Made by a program: the position numbers and the translations under genes. The notes beneath the pieces were generated by a model. It did no database searches. It worked only from the letters and a program-made list of their open reading frames with translations, and had not been told where the DNA came from. Source: Candidatus Nomurabacteria bacterium (GTDB lineage Bacteria > Patescibacteriota > Saccharimonadia > Saccharimonadales > Saccharimonadaceae). From it: a stretch of 64,000 bases of DNA. The stretch lies in assembly GCA_031262695.1 (NCBI GenBank), contig JAISHF010000004.1, forward strand, positions 1-64,000, read 5' to 3'. Positions 1-7,985 of the stretch are shown here, piece by piece (position 1 is the stretch's first letter; every line of letters begins with the position of its first letter).

Positions 1-70
1 TATTCGGAATTGCAAATTTTAGACCAAAAAATCCGCTCGGAAAGCGGAAAATCTGAAATTTGTTCTACAA

Positions 71-156
71 TGGTGGGCGAGAAGGGACTTGAACCCTTAC
101 ACCATTGCTGATAGCAGATTTTGAGTCTGCCGCGTATACCATTCCGCCACTCGCCC
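71..156 (-). tRNA. tRNA-Leu (anticodon CAA)
   Basis: On the minus strand the sequence folds as a type II tRNA. The acceptor stem is GGGCGAG/CTCGCCC, the anticodon loop is CTCAAAA (anticodon CAA), the variable arm is long as expected for Leu, and the T loop is TTCAAGT. The CCA end is encoded. The 5' end sits 10 bases after a TATAAT box. Confidence 0.95.
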
Positions 157-165
157 GTGTAATTT

Positions 166-194
166 ATTATATCATAGCAATTATTAGAAGTAAA
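166..194 (-). promoter_or_regulatory. Promoter of tRNA-Leu(CAA)
   Basis: Minus-strand -35 TTTACT (194-189), 17-base spacer ending TATGA, and -10 TATAAT (171-166). Transcription would start within a few bases of the tRNA 5' end. Confidence 0.7.
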
Positions 195-224
195 GGGGCG
201 GCATAGCGGTTTTTGCAAAAAGTT

Positions 225-288
225 TTAGCAAACTATTGACACGAGTGCTAAGTATGATATACTAGCAGTAGAGCATAGCGAGTGCTAA
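225..288 (+). promoter_or_regulatory. dnaK promoter with two CIRCE-like operators
   Basis: The promoter is TTGACA (236-241), 16-base spacer, TATACT (258-263). CIRCE, the HrcA repressor site, is TTAGCACTC-N9-GAGTGCTAA. One copy at 225-251 reads TTAGCAAAC-N9-GAGTGCTAA (16 of 18 positions) and covers the -35. A weaker copy at 262-288 reads CTAGCAGTA-N9-GAGTGCTAA and covers the start point. HrcA-type heat-shock repression of dnaK is therefore likely (inference from known CIRCE biology; hrcA is not in this window). Confidence 0.85.
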
Positions 289-324
289 TTTAATGAAAAT
301 GGGCAAAAAAGAGCCTATCTTTAC

Positions 325-353
325 ATTATATCACACTTATGCTTAAAAGTCAA
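325..353 (-). promoter_or_regulatory. Minus-strand promoter inside the dnaK leader
   Basis: On the minus strand: TTGACT (353-348), 17-base spacer, TATAAT (330-325). It is nearly identical to the promoters at 7852, 10443 and 52443. It points away from dnaK, across the CIRCE sites toward tRNA-Leu, which has its own promoter. The product would be antisense to the dnaK leader. No ORF follows it. Confidence 0.6.
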
Positions 354-369
354 TAGAAGGAGATAAGAA

Positions 370-2277
370 ATGAGTAAAATTATTGGAATTGACCTCGGGA
401 CGACTAACTCGGCGTTCGCTTATATGGTGGCGGGTAAGCCAGAGGTGATTACGAATGCCGAGGGCGACCGCACCACACCGAGCGTGGTGGCGCAGACGAA
501 AAAGGGCGAGCGGCTGGTCGGCAAAATTGCCCAGCGGCAACGGGTGACCAACCCAAAAAACACGATTTATAGTGTGAAGCGCTTGATTGGCCGGCAATAT
601 GGCGACGACGAGGTGCAACGCGACCTGAAAATTATGCCTTACGAGATTGTGAAAAAGGGCGACGGCGTGGCGGTAGAAATGGACGGCAAGGACTTTACGC
701 CAGAGGAAATTTCGGCGATGGTGCTTAGCAAAATCAAGGCGGATGCCGAGGCGTTCTTGGGCGAGAAGGTGACCGAGGCGATTATTACCGTGCCGGCTTA
801 TTTCAACGACCAACAGCGGCAGGCGACCAAGGACGCAGGTAAAATTGCGGGCTTGGAAGTCAAGCGGATTATTAACGAGCCAACCGCGGCGGCCTTGGCC
901 TACGGCTTGGACAGCAAAAAAGACGAAAAGATTGCTGTGTTTGACCTCGGTGGCGGCACATTTGACGTGTCCATTTTGGAACTTGGCGACGGCGTCTTTG
1001 AGGTGAAGAGTACCAACGGCGATACGCACCTTGGTGGTGAGGATTTTGACAATGTGATTGTGAATTACTTGATTGACACCTTTAAGTCGGAGAGCGGGAT
1101 TGATTTGAAGAACGATCCAGCGGCGATGCAACGGATTAAGGATGAGGCCGAGAAGGCGAAAAAGGAGTTGTCGTCTGCGACTTCGGTGGATATTAATTTG
1201 CCGTTTATTACGGCGGATGCGGACGGGCCAAAGCACTTTGAACACACGTTGACGCGGGCAAAATTGGAGGAATTGACTTCTGGTTTGCTGGACCGCTTGG
1301 CGGTGCCAGTGGAGAAGGCCTTGAAAGACGCAAAATTGACCGCAAAAGACATTGACGAGGTAGTGTTGGTTGGTGGTATGACCCGTATGCCAGCAGTGGT
1401 GGAACGGGTGAAGAAGATTTTTGGTAAGGATCCAATGCAGGGGGTGAACCCTGATGAGGTGGTGGCGGTTGGTGCGGCGATTCAGGGCGGCGTGTTGCAG
1501 GGTGATGTCAAGGATATTTTGTTGCTTGATGTGACACCGCTGACGCTCGGGATTGAGACGGCTGGCAATGTGCGGACGCCGATGATTGACCGCAACAGCA
1601 CAATTCCGACTTCTAAATCGCAGACTTTCTCAACTTTTAGCGACAACCAGCCACAGGTGGAAATCCACGTCTTGCAGGGCGAGCGGGAGTTTGCGCGCGA
1701 CAACAAGTCGCTTGGCACGTTTGTGCTGGACGGGATTGCACCAGCGCCGCGTGGCGTGCCGCAAATTGAAGTGACTTTTAATCTTGACGCGAACGGTATC
1801 TTGAATGTGACGGCAAAAGATAAGGGGACGGGCAAGGAGCAGTCAATTACGATTCAGGGGTCGGGCAATATGAGCAAAGAGGATGTAGAGAAGGCGCGGG
1901 CGGAGGCCGAGGCGCACGCCGAGGAAGATAAGCGTAAGCGTGAGGTCGTGGATGCGCGCAACCACTTGGAAAATACGATTTATCAGGCCGAGAAAATGCC
2001 GACTGAGTTTGCGGAGAAGATTAGCGACGAGGACAAAGAAAATGTGAAAAAGGCGGTTGAGGACGCAAAAACTAAGTTGACTTCAGAAGATAAGGATGAG
2101 TTGGAGCAGGCGGCAAAGGACTTGAATGAGCGAATTATGCCGATTGGCGCGAAACTCTACAAAGAGGCGGGTGCGGCTGGCGGTGCAGCGGGTGCCGAGG
2201 GTGCTGGTGCGACTGGTGCGGCTGCGGCTGAGGCGACTGACGGCGACGCAGTTGAGGGTGAAGTCGTTGGCAAATAA
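370..2277 (+). CDS. dnaK: Chaperone protein DnaK (Hsp70)
   Basis: ATP-dependent Hsp70 chaperone of the cytoplasm that works with DnaJ and GrpE. The 635 residues match the family length. The N-terminal ATPase domain starts [11 protein letters not shown] and has the phosphate-2 loop [10 protein letters not shown] near residue 195 and the adenosine motif VGGMTRMP near 338. The interdomain linker is ILLLDVTPL near 385, followed by the peptide-binding domain and a helical lid with a Gly/Ala-rich tail. The ATG follows an AGAAGGAG ribosome site. Two CIRCE-like operators lie upstream. No grpE or dnaJ is adjacent. The 3' end abuts rsmD. Confidence 0.98.
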   Translation: MSKIIGIDLGTTNSAFAYMVAGKPEVITNAEGDRTTPSVVAQTKKGERLVGKIAQRQRVTNPKNTIYSVKRLIGRQYGDDEVQRDLKIMPYEIVKKGDGVAVEMDGKDFTPEEISAMVLSKIKADAEAFLGEKVTEAIITVPAYFNDQQRQATKDAGKIAGLEVKRIINEPTAAALAYGLDSKKDEKIAVFDLGGGTFDVSILELGDGVFEVKSTNGDTHLGGEDFDNVIVNYLIDTFKSESGIDLKNDPAAMQRIKDEAEKAKKELSSATSVDINLPFITADADGPKHFEHTLTRAKLEELTSGLLDRLAVPVEKALKDAKLTAKDIDEVVLVGGMTRMPAVVERVKKIFGKDPMQGVNPDEVVAVGAAIQGGVLQGDVKDILLLDVTPLTLGIETAGNVRTPMIDRNSTIPTSKSQTFSTFSDNQPQVEIHVLQGEREFARDNKSLGTFVLDGIAPAPRGVPQIEVTFNLDANGILNVTAKDKGTGKEQSITIQGSGNMSKEDVEKARAEAEAHAEEDKRKREVVDARNHLENTIYQAEKMPTEFAEKISDEDKENVKKAVEDAKTKLTSEDKDELEQAAKDLNERIMPIGAKLYKEAGAAGGAAGAEGAGATGAAAAEATDGDAVEGEVVGK

Positions 2278-2329
2278 GCAAAACGCTAGGGCTAGCGTGG
2301 TGCGTAGCGGTAGGCACGCTACATCTAGT

Positions 2330-3001
2330 GTGCGGGTTATTGCAGGTAAGTTTAAGGGGCTTCGGTTAGAAGCCCCTTCGGCCGATGCGGCACACGTGAT
2401 GGGCGAGCGAGAGCGGGGGGCGATTTTTAATGCGTTATTTTCGCTTGGCGGTTTTGAAGGGGCGAGAGTTTTGGACGTGTTTGCTGGGTCGGGGGCGCTT
2501 GGGTTGGAGGCAGTTTCGCGCGGGGCGGCGTCAGTGGAATTTGTGGAGAATAATCCAAAAACTCGCGAGATAATAAAGAACAATATAAGCGCAATTTTGC
2601 CTACGCCCGCTCGCTCTACGACTTCCCTCGGGCACGAGGGCGCTAGCGCCCCTCTTGGCGCCGCTACCGCGTCGCCAATTCACCCCGCAGTGCCCTCGGG
2701 AAGTGTAGAGCCTCGCGGGCTAGACATCAACCCTCGCAGCACCCTTGGTGAAAGCAACTCGCGCGGAGCCGAACAGCAATATGAGATTATTTTTAGCGAT
2801 GCGCCGTACGATAAGCCGCAGTGGGGGTTAGTGGCGGAGCTGCCTGGGCGGCTGGCGAGTGGCGGAAAACTGGTGATTTCGCATGCGAAAACGACGCCGA
2901 TTCCTGATGAGTTGGTGGCGGATTTTGCGAGTTTGGGGCTGGAAAAAGTTTATGAGAAGACTTTTGCAGCGGCGGAGATTGAGATTTTTCGCAAAAAGTA
3001 A
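2330..3001 (+). CDS. rsmD: 16S rRNA (guanine-966-N2)-methyltransferase RsmD, with in-frame palindromic insert
   Basis: SAM-dependent methyltransferase of 16S rRNA. The start VRVIAGKFKG matches the family N-terminus, so GTG 2330 is chosen. In-frame GTG 2297/2300 and TTG 2267, the last overlapping dnaK, are alternatives, and none has a strong ribosome site. Motif I is LDVFAGSGALGLEA and the catalytic motif is SDAPYD (family usually DPPY). Residues about 92-147 do not look like RsmD. They are encoded by a GC-rich palindromic element (2605-2772) that also occurs in three other genes here, and the frame stays open through it. The protein otherwise looks intact. Confidence 0.9.
   Translation: MRVIAGKFKGLRLEAPSADAAHVMGERERGAIFNALFSLGGFEGARVLDVFAGSGALGLEAVSRGAASVEFVENNPKTREIIKNNISAILPTPARSTTSLGHEGASAPLGAATASPIHPAVPSGSVEPRGLDINPRSTLGESNSRGAEQQYEIIFSDAPYDKPQWGLVAELPGRLASGGKLVISHAKTTPIPDELVADFASLGLEKVYEKTFAAAEIEIFRKK
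2605..2772 (+). repeat. In-frame palindromic element, copy 1 (in rsmD), composite
   Basis: Left arm 2605-2635 pairs with right arm 2690-2720 over about 27 of 31 positions. Between them are two hairpins: GAGGGCGC-TA-GCGCCCCTC and TTGGCGCCGC/GCGTCGCCAA. A partial second 3' half (2731-2772) ends GCGCGGAGCCGA, like copy 2. It is read in a different frame from copies 3 and 4. Confidence 0.85.
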
Positions 3002-3037
3002 GGCATTTTGCGAGAGATTGGTTTTTAGGGCATTAAA

Positions 3038-3065
3038 TAAGGCGTCATCTTGCGACAACGCCTTA
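3038..3065 (-). terminator. Terminator of the 3079-4203 gene
   Basis: Minus-strand stem TAAGGCGT/ACGCCTTA followed by TTTAATG. Confidence 0.6.
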
Positions 3066-3078
3066 AAATAAGAGAGAG

Positions 3079-4203
3079 CTAAGCTATTTTGACCGCTACG
3101 ACTTGGTCGTTTGTGATTTCTGAGATATTGATTTTCGGGTAGGTATCGCCGACGGAATCTAAAAAGGCTTCACGCTTATCTGTAGGCAGGTATTTTTCAC
3201 AGTTGCCGATGATAGTTCGGGCCATTTTCTCCATAGTTTTGCCTATCATAGCTTCAATCTCCTCGTCGGTGATTTCAAGCATCGCATTGATGGTCTTTTT
3301 GGCTATCTGGTGTAGTGATTCGTTGATATCTGTAATAGACTCATTAAGAACCGACTGAGAAACGCCGAGAGCGACAGCGGTTGCCTTGACTGGGGTCAAG
3401 CCGTCGCTGCGTTCCAATACGCGGATTTGGTTCTTTAAGTCAGATATTAGATTAGCGTGGTAGCGGCGTTCTGTTTTATGCTCGGCTTCGGCAGTCTTGA
3501 TTTTTCGTTGTAGTTTGTCGGTAAGGTCTTTTTGGGAGGCATTTTGGCTTTCAAGATATGCGTTGCGTTCGGAGAGCCGTTTGATTTCGCTTGTTTTTTC
3601 TTCAACAACGAACCAAGCTTCAGTTTTTTCAGTACGCAGCTTAGCTAATTCAGCTTCTTGTTCGGTGAGTAATTTGCGAATGCCATCAGGGTTGTTATTG
3701 GCGGCTTGTTCGACGAGCTCGGTCTCGGCGGCTTGCTGTTTTGCTTGTGCTTCAAGCATAGCCGTGTTGGCGGCTTGGGCTGCTTTGTCGTATTCTTCTG
3801 CAAGTTGCAGGTTGTCAGCGGCTTCTTTTTGGGCTATGACAAGTTGCGATAAGGTGTCGTAAAGTGTTTCGGCATAGTCGTTGCGACAGGCGGCACGCTC
3901 TTCGTCGGTTAGCTCGCCACCAGTTGCAGAATCGGGGTTATCGGCAGTAGCTAGTGCTACATAGTTCGGCATACCTCGGTCGTTGGTGCGCAGCACAATT
4001 TTGCCTTCGGCCTGTAATTCTTCCAGGCAGTCTTGGACGAGTGAGATTGCATGGTGGTTAGAACCGTTGCGGTTTTTGAAGGCCATAAGATGAACGAATT
4101 GCTGCACAGAATATTGACCGGCGCGGACGACACCTCCTCGGTTTGACAAAAAGCCAAGAATCTTCTGTTTGGCTTGCGTAGGGGAACTTTGGATAGTGGA
4201 CAT
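3079..4203 (-). CDS. Coiled-coil protein of unknown function
   Basis: I do not recognise the family. The 374 residues divide into an N-terminal part (about 1-90) that could be a winged-helix domain, a long Glu/Ala/Gln-rich coiled coil (about 110-265), and a helical C-terminal part with an acidic ITDEEIEAMIGKTMEKM stretch. No signal peptide or membrane segment is seen, so it is probably cytoplasmic. It stands alone with its own promoter, leader and terminator. Its codon use (more ATC, CTT and GGC) differs from rarA and dnaK on either side and resembles the other single-gene units at 7986, 9060, 9743 and 37895. Confidence 0.8.
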   Translation of the reverse strand: MSTIQSSPTQAKQKILGFLSNRGGVVRAGQYSVQQFVHLMAFKNRNGSNHHAISLVQDCLEELQAEGKIVLRTNDRGMPNYVALATADNPDSATGGELTDEERAACRNDYAETLYDTLSQLVIAQKEAADNLQLAEEYDKAAQAANTAMLEAQAKQQAAETELVEQAANNNPDGIRKLLTEQEAELAKLRTEKTEAWFVVEEKTSEIKRLSERNAYLESQNASQKDLTDKLQRKIKTAEAEHKTERRYHANLISDLKNQIRVLERSDGLTPVKATAVALGVSQSVLNESITDINESLHQIAKKTINAMLEITDEEIEAMIGKTMEKMARTIIGNCEKYLPTDKREAFLDSVGDTYPKINISEITNDQVVAVKIA

Positions 4204-4334
4204 ATAAAATATCCCTCTCTTTCTATAAAGTTGCTAGCCCAAATCGTGCCGCGTAAAGCGGTGCTGGGGGGGGGCATTTCTAGGGCCCACACCAGCGTTA
4301 TCTATATTATATCATACTTGTGGTAAAATTGCAA
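4204..4334 (-). promoter_or_regulatory. Promoter and leader of the 3079-4203 gene
   Basis: Minus-strand TTGCAA (4334-4329), 17-base spacer, TATAAT (4311-4306). The leader contains GCTGGTGT and CCAGCACC segments around a run of nine C on the minus strand (4266-4274 G on plus). A GAGAGGG ribosome site precedes the ATG. The homopolymer could slip, but it lies outside the coding region. Confidence 0.65.
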
Positions 4335-4387
4335 GATTTTAGGCAGATTTTGCTGGTTTTGGGTATAAAATGTGGTATAATATGGGT

Positions 4388-5557
4388 ATGAATATTCCAC
4401 TGGCAGAAAAAATGCGGCCAAAAACTTTGGCGGAGGTGGTGGGGCAAGATGAGCTGATTGGCGAAGGCAAGATTTTGACGCAGATTGTGGCTTCAAAAGT
4501 GCCGGCAAATTTGATTTTTTGGGGGCCGCCGGGGACGGGCAAGACGACTTTGGCGCGGATTATTGCACGAGAGTTGGGTGTGGAATTTGTGGAATTGTCA
4601 GCGGTGACGGCGGGTAAAAAAGATGTTTTGGAGGTGGTGGAGCAGGCGCGCCAAAATTGGAATTTGGGGCGGCGAACATTGCTATTTGTGGATGAAATCC
4701 ACCGTTTTAATAAGGCGCAGCAGGATGCGTTTTTGCCACACGTGGAGAGCGGGTTGATAATTTTGGTCGGGGCGACGACAGAAAACCCGAGTTTTGAGGT
4801 GATTGCACCGCTGATTTCGCGATCGCGAGTGGTGGTTTTGCAGCGTTTGGGCAAGGCGGCAATTTTGACGATTTTAGAGCGAGCGGTGAAGGAATTAGGG
4901 GTGAAAAAGCGGGTTAAAAAGGAGGCTTTGGACTATTTGGCGGAACTCGCGGCAGGGGACGCAAGGGTGGCGCTCGGTAATTTGGAGTTAGCATTATCGC
5001 TTGGGACGGCGACGATTGGGGTGGATGAGATAAAACAGGCGGCGCAAAAAGTGGTGGCGGGTTATGATAAAAAAGGCGACATGCATTATGACATTATTTC
5101 GGCATTTATCAAGTCGCTCAGAGGTAGCGATGTGGATGCGGCGCTCTATTATTTGGCGCGAATGGTGCAGGCGGGTGAGGATCCGAAATTTATTGCACGG
5201 CGGATGGTGATTTTTGCCTCTGAGGATGTGGGGCTAGCGAACAATTCGGCGCTTAATTTTGCGACTTCGTGTTTTACGGCGGTGGAGCGAGTGGGGATGC
5301 CAGAGGGCGGAATTATTCTGTCGCATTGTGCTTATGCTCTGGCAAAAGCGCCGAAAAGTCGGAGTAGTTATGACGCTTGGAGTTTGGCGAAGGTGGCAGC
5401 CGAGCGGACGCCGAATGCGCCAGTGCCGTTGCATCTCAGAAATGCGCCGACAAAACTGATGAAAGATTTGCAGTTTGGTAAGGGGCAGAAGTGGGAGGCG
5501 GGGTTCCACCACGAAAAAAGCTATCTCCCTGATGGTGTGAAGCCGTTTGTGAGTTAG
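4388..5557 (+). CDS. rarA: Replication-associated recombination protein RarA (MgsA/WRNIP1 family AAA+ ATPase)
   Basis: AAA+ ATPase acting at stalled replication forks. Walker A is GPPGTGKTT near residue 47, Walker B is FVDEIHRF, sensor 1 is GATTENPSF, and the C-terminal MgsA oligomerisation domain contains SEDVGLAN. The 389 residues are normal for the family. The start is ATG 4388, six bases after TATAAT (4376-4381), so the mRNA is probably leaderless. The upstream ATG 4382 would touch the -10 box and is rejected. Confidence 0.95.
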   Translation: MNIPLAEKMRPKTLAEVVGQDELIGEGKILTQIVASKVPANLIFWGPPGTGKTTLARIIARELGVEFVELSAVTAGKKDVLEVVEQARQNWNLGRRTLLFVDEIHRFNKAQQDAFLPHVESGLIILVGATTENPSFEVIAPLISRSRVVVLQRLGKAAILTILERAVKELGVKKRVKKEALDYLAELAAGDARVALGNLELALSLGTATIGVDEIKQAAQKVVAGYDKKGDMHYDIISAFIKSLRGSDVDAALYYLARMVQAGEDPKFIARRMVIFASEDVGLANNSALNFATSCFTAVERVGMPEGGIILSHCAYALAKAPKSRSSYDAWSLAKVAAERTPNAPVPLHLRNAPTKLMKDLQFGKGQKWEAGFHHEKSYLPDGVKPFVS

Positions 5558-5633
5558 AACATATTTTTCAGAAAACGGCCGCGAAAAGGCGATTTTTTTA
5601 TAAAGTTTTTGGCCCCAATAGCCTCTTGGGGTC

Positions 5634-5928
5634 AAAAAAAGCATAAGCGTTGACACTTATGCTTGCAAGGGGTTGATTGGGGTGGTAGATTATGCGTGTG
5701 GGTTGGCGGTGTGAGCATTTCGTGAATAGGTGGAGGCTTCATGAAACGATGGGCTAGGACATTAGAAGCCGAGAAAGGAGGACGATGAAAATCTTGAAGG
5801 CAGATTTGCTGTTTTTACAGATTGTAGTTGTTGCTCGTTTGAGGCCGAAGCGCCGAAAAAAGTCTAACCGCAAATAGCGGTTAGACCCCAAACCATCCAG
5901 AGGTTGTTGCCTATGCCGGCAACCTCTG
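5634..5928 (-). ncRNA. Minus-strand structured RNA, family A copy 1
   Basis: The minus-strand promoter is TTGCTT (5962-5957), 17-base spacer, TATACT (5939-5934). The RNA would start with a strong hairpin (5931-5895; ATCCAGAGGTT/AACCTCTGGAT) and a second hairpin GTCTAACCGC/GCGGTTAGAC. It ends at a terminator AAGCATAAG/CTTATGCTT followed by seven U (5640-5634). It contains CCTCCTTTCTC, a match to the 3' end of 16S rRNA. A diverged copy with the same order of parts lies at 52031-52320. It runs antisense to the short ORF at 5785. Confidence 0.65.
5785..5877 (+). CDS. Possible small hydrophobic-basic peptide opposite the structured RNA
   Basis: A 30-residue ORF with a good GAAAGGAGG ribosome site and the core LLFLQIVVVARLRPKRR. 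A GGCTTC/GAAGCC hairpin lies just upstream. The matching place in copy 2 (52182) encodes 22 residues with the similar core ILFLRVTISLVSGRKR. A hydrophobic stretch with a basic tail is typical of type I toxins. No clear plus-strand promoter is visible, so expression is uncertain. Confidence 0.35.
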   Translation: MKILKADLLFLQIVVVARLRPKRRKKSNRK

Positions 5929-5970
5929 GATAGAGTATATCAAATATAAGCATAAAAAGCAAGGAGGAAA

Positions 5971-7494
5971 ATGCAAAAATTTGGTAAGACAGGGGTGAGA
6001 GTTGCGGCGTCGGAACGAGGAGGCGGCAAAATAGGAGGGAGGGGTGGAATATTTTGGCATAAAATGGCAGAAAAGGCAAGGAAGATGGCCTTGTGGGGCG
6101 TTTTAGGGTGTGTAGGAGCGGTTTTGGGGGTGGTTTGGGGTGTTAGGGCGGTTGGGGCAGTAGAGGGGGTTGGTGGGGGTCCTGGTGGGCTGGATGGCGA
6201 TTCGGCGGCGGGAGGTATAACAGAGGTGGCTGATTGTGCGGAATTTGAGATAACAGAGGTATTTACGAACTACAAAAATGACCAGAGCGAGCAATTTGTG
6301 GAGTTTTTGAACCCGACGGCGGAAACCTTATCTTTACAGGGGTGTGTGGTGCGGACGAAATATAGCAACAAGGTGTTAGAGGCGGTGTTTGGCGAGGTGT
6401 CGGTGGGGGCGGGCGAGTATCGGGCGTATAGTTTGCAGAGTTTGGGATTAAGGGTGGCAAAGGCGCCGAAGTTAGAGCGGGTGATGGAGTTGTGGGATGG
6501 TTTGGAAGTGGTGGATGGTGATGGTGGAGGGGCTGAGAACAGCGGTGGCGAAGGGGCTGAGAACAGCGGTGGCGCAATGGTCTTGGCGGTGGAATTGGCC
6601 GGTTTGCCGAAGAGCTCGGCGGGCAAGGCGTGGGCGCTAGTGGATGGTGAATGGGTTAATGCGACGCCGACCCCGAGTGCGGACAATCTGACGGCGCCAG
6701 AGTTTATAGAGGTAGAGCCAGAGGTGGAGAATGAGCCGTTGATAGATAGCGAGCCAGTGGCGGAGCAAAAAACAGAGGCGTTAAAAGTGGTGGCTGAGCC
6801 TGAGCCAGTAGTTGCGGCAGAAGTTGGGCCAGAGGTTGGGCCAGAGGTTGAGCCTAAAATTGTGTCAGAGATTGCGTCAGGGGTTGGGGATGTGGTTGTG
6901 GATGAGGCAGCGGAGAACAAAGAAGAGCCAGAGCAAAAACAGTATGCGGATTGCGGCGAGGGGCGGTATCGGAATCCGGAAACAAATCGGTGCAAGAAGG
7001 TAGAAACAGAGGCGGCGAAGACGTTGACGCCATGTGCGGTGGGCTATGAGCGAAATCCGGAGACAAATCGGTGCAAGAAGGTGGCAGTGGCGAGCGGGCT
7101 GGTGCCGTGCGCAGAGGGCTACGAGCGAAACCCAGAAACAAATCGCTGTCGTAAAGTGCGGGAAAATACAGGGGTGGCGGCAGGGTTTGGCGTGCCAGAT
7201 AGTGGCGGTGATGGCAGTGAGGTGGGTGGTGATGCGGCTGGCGTTCTGGGTGCGGTTGGGGCGGTTTTTCAGGGTGATGATGGGCAGATTCAGGGGTGGA
7301 GGGTGGTTTTGGCGGCAGTAGGCGTGCTGGTGGTCTTGGCGGTTATCTGTTGGGTTTTGCGTGAAAAATTACGAAAAATCGCGATTTTTGCCCGAGTTTT
7401 TGATGTAATTCAGGGTTTTGGCGATAAAATTCGTGCAAAATTAGTGCAAATGTTGACAAAAAACGACAGCGGTGAAGAGGCCGACAATGGATGA
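5971..7494 (+). CDS. Lamin-tail-domain (LTD) surface protein with three Cys repeats and C-terminal anchor
   Basis: Start ATG follows AAGGAGG. Residues about 36-55 form a membrane or signal segment. Next is an LTD-like domain (FEITEVFTNYKNDQSEQFVE to about residue 170), known in secreted or surface proteins. A Glu/Pro/Val-rich linker contains GPEVGPEVEPK. Three repeats of about 25 residues each carry RNPETNRCKKV-type motifs with paired Cys. A C-terminal membrane helix is followed by basic residues. It is probably cell-surface exposed and membrane anchored. The exact role is unknown. Its last 8 bases overlap a decayed pemK. Confidence 0.85.
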   Translation: MQKFGKTGVRVAASERGGGKIGGRGGIFWHKMAEKARKMALWGVLGCVGAVLGVVWGVRAVGAVEGVGGGPGGLDGDSAAGGITEVADCAEFEITEVFTNYKNDQSEQFVEFLNPTAETLSLQGCVVRTKYSNKVLEAVFGEVSVGAGEYRAYSLQSLGLRVAKAPKLERVMELWDGLEVVDGDGGGAENSGGEGAENSGGAMVLAVELAGLPKSSAGKAWALVDGEWVNATPTPSADNLTAPEFIEVEPEVENEPLIDSEPVAEQKTEALKVVAEPEPVVAAEVGPEVGPEVEPKIVSEIASGVGDVVVDEAAENKEEPEQKQYADCGEGRYRNPETNRCKKVETEAAKTLTPCAVGYERNPETNRCKKVAVASGLVPCAEGYERNPETNRCRKVRENTGVAAGFGVPDSGGDGSEVGGDAAGVLGAVGAVFQGDDGQIQGWRVVLAAVGVLVVLAVICWVLREKLRKIAIFARVFDVIQGFGDKIRAKLVQMLTKNDSGEEADNG

Positions 7495-7694
7495 ATTGTG
7501 GATTCGCGGCTTTGACGGGTGGAACAAGCAGAAAAAGAGGCTTGAGCAGACTGAGCGGCGGCTGGTTCTTAACACAGGGCAAGTTTGGTGGTGTGCGGTG
7601 GGGGCTAACTTGGGGTGCGAAGCGTTTATTGCGTTATACGGGGCGGGTTTCTGAGGTCGACCAGATGCTTGTGAAGGAAGCGTTTGGGGATTGA
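7487..7694 (+). pseudogene. PemK/MazF-type toxin remnant
   Basis: The first 45 residues from ATG 7487 read GWNKQKKRLEQ and GQVWWCAVGANLGCE, as at the start of PemK/MazF toxins. The frame then shifts, and the other frame continues AKRLLRYTGRVSEVDQML and VKEAFGD, as at the end of PemK proteins. The middle of the toxin is missing, so an internal deletion joined the two ends out of frame. The gene should be inactive. An intact relative lies at 26302. Confidence 0.75.
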
Positions 7695-7710
7695 ACGGTA
7701 AATAAAAAAC

Positions 7711-7735
7711 GGAACCCTAGATTGCTTTGGGTTCC
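7711..7735 (+). terminator. Hairpin after the pemK remnant
   Basis: GGAACCC/GGGTTCC stem with a loop of 11, without a clear U run. Weak terminator candidate. Confidence 0.35.
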
Positions 7736-7851
7736 TCGATTACGCCGAAGCGCCTTATTGTATCTACAGCATACCAAACTCGGGGCGAGTTGTCAAGGGG
7801 CGACCAGTTTTTAGGAAATGTTGTAAATTGCGAGAAAATAGGCAAAAACTA

Positions 7852-7985
7852 TTGACTTTTAAGCACGAGTGTGATATAATGATAATAAGAAGAGGTTTCG
7901 CAACGACTTGTTAAAGCATTCGCGGAACTGATCCGTGAACTTTAACTTGTGAAGTATGCGACCTCAAATTTTAGGAGGTTATTTT
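7852..7985 (+). promoter_or_regulatory. Promoter and structured leader of the 7986 gene
   Basis: TTGACT (7852-7857), 17-base spacer with AAGCACGAGTGTGA, TATAAT (7875-7880). The leader folds into an outer stem GAGGT..CGCA / TGCGACCTC enclosing GTTAAAG/CTTTAAC and an inner CGGA/TCCG hairpin, then a TTAGGAGG ribosome site. The fold could be a regulatory leader. I do not recognise it as a known riboswitch. Confidence 0.65.

Noticed and set aside
343-1245. Long open frame antisense to dnaK
   Set aside because: It mirrors dnaK codons, has no ribosome site and matches no family; a shadow frame.
5761-5790. Resemblance of GAAGCCGAGAAAGGAGGACG to the 5' part of 23S rRNA
   Set aside because: Only a short match recalled from memory; the ribosome site and copy 2 explain it as well. 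No rRNA gene is present.
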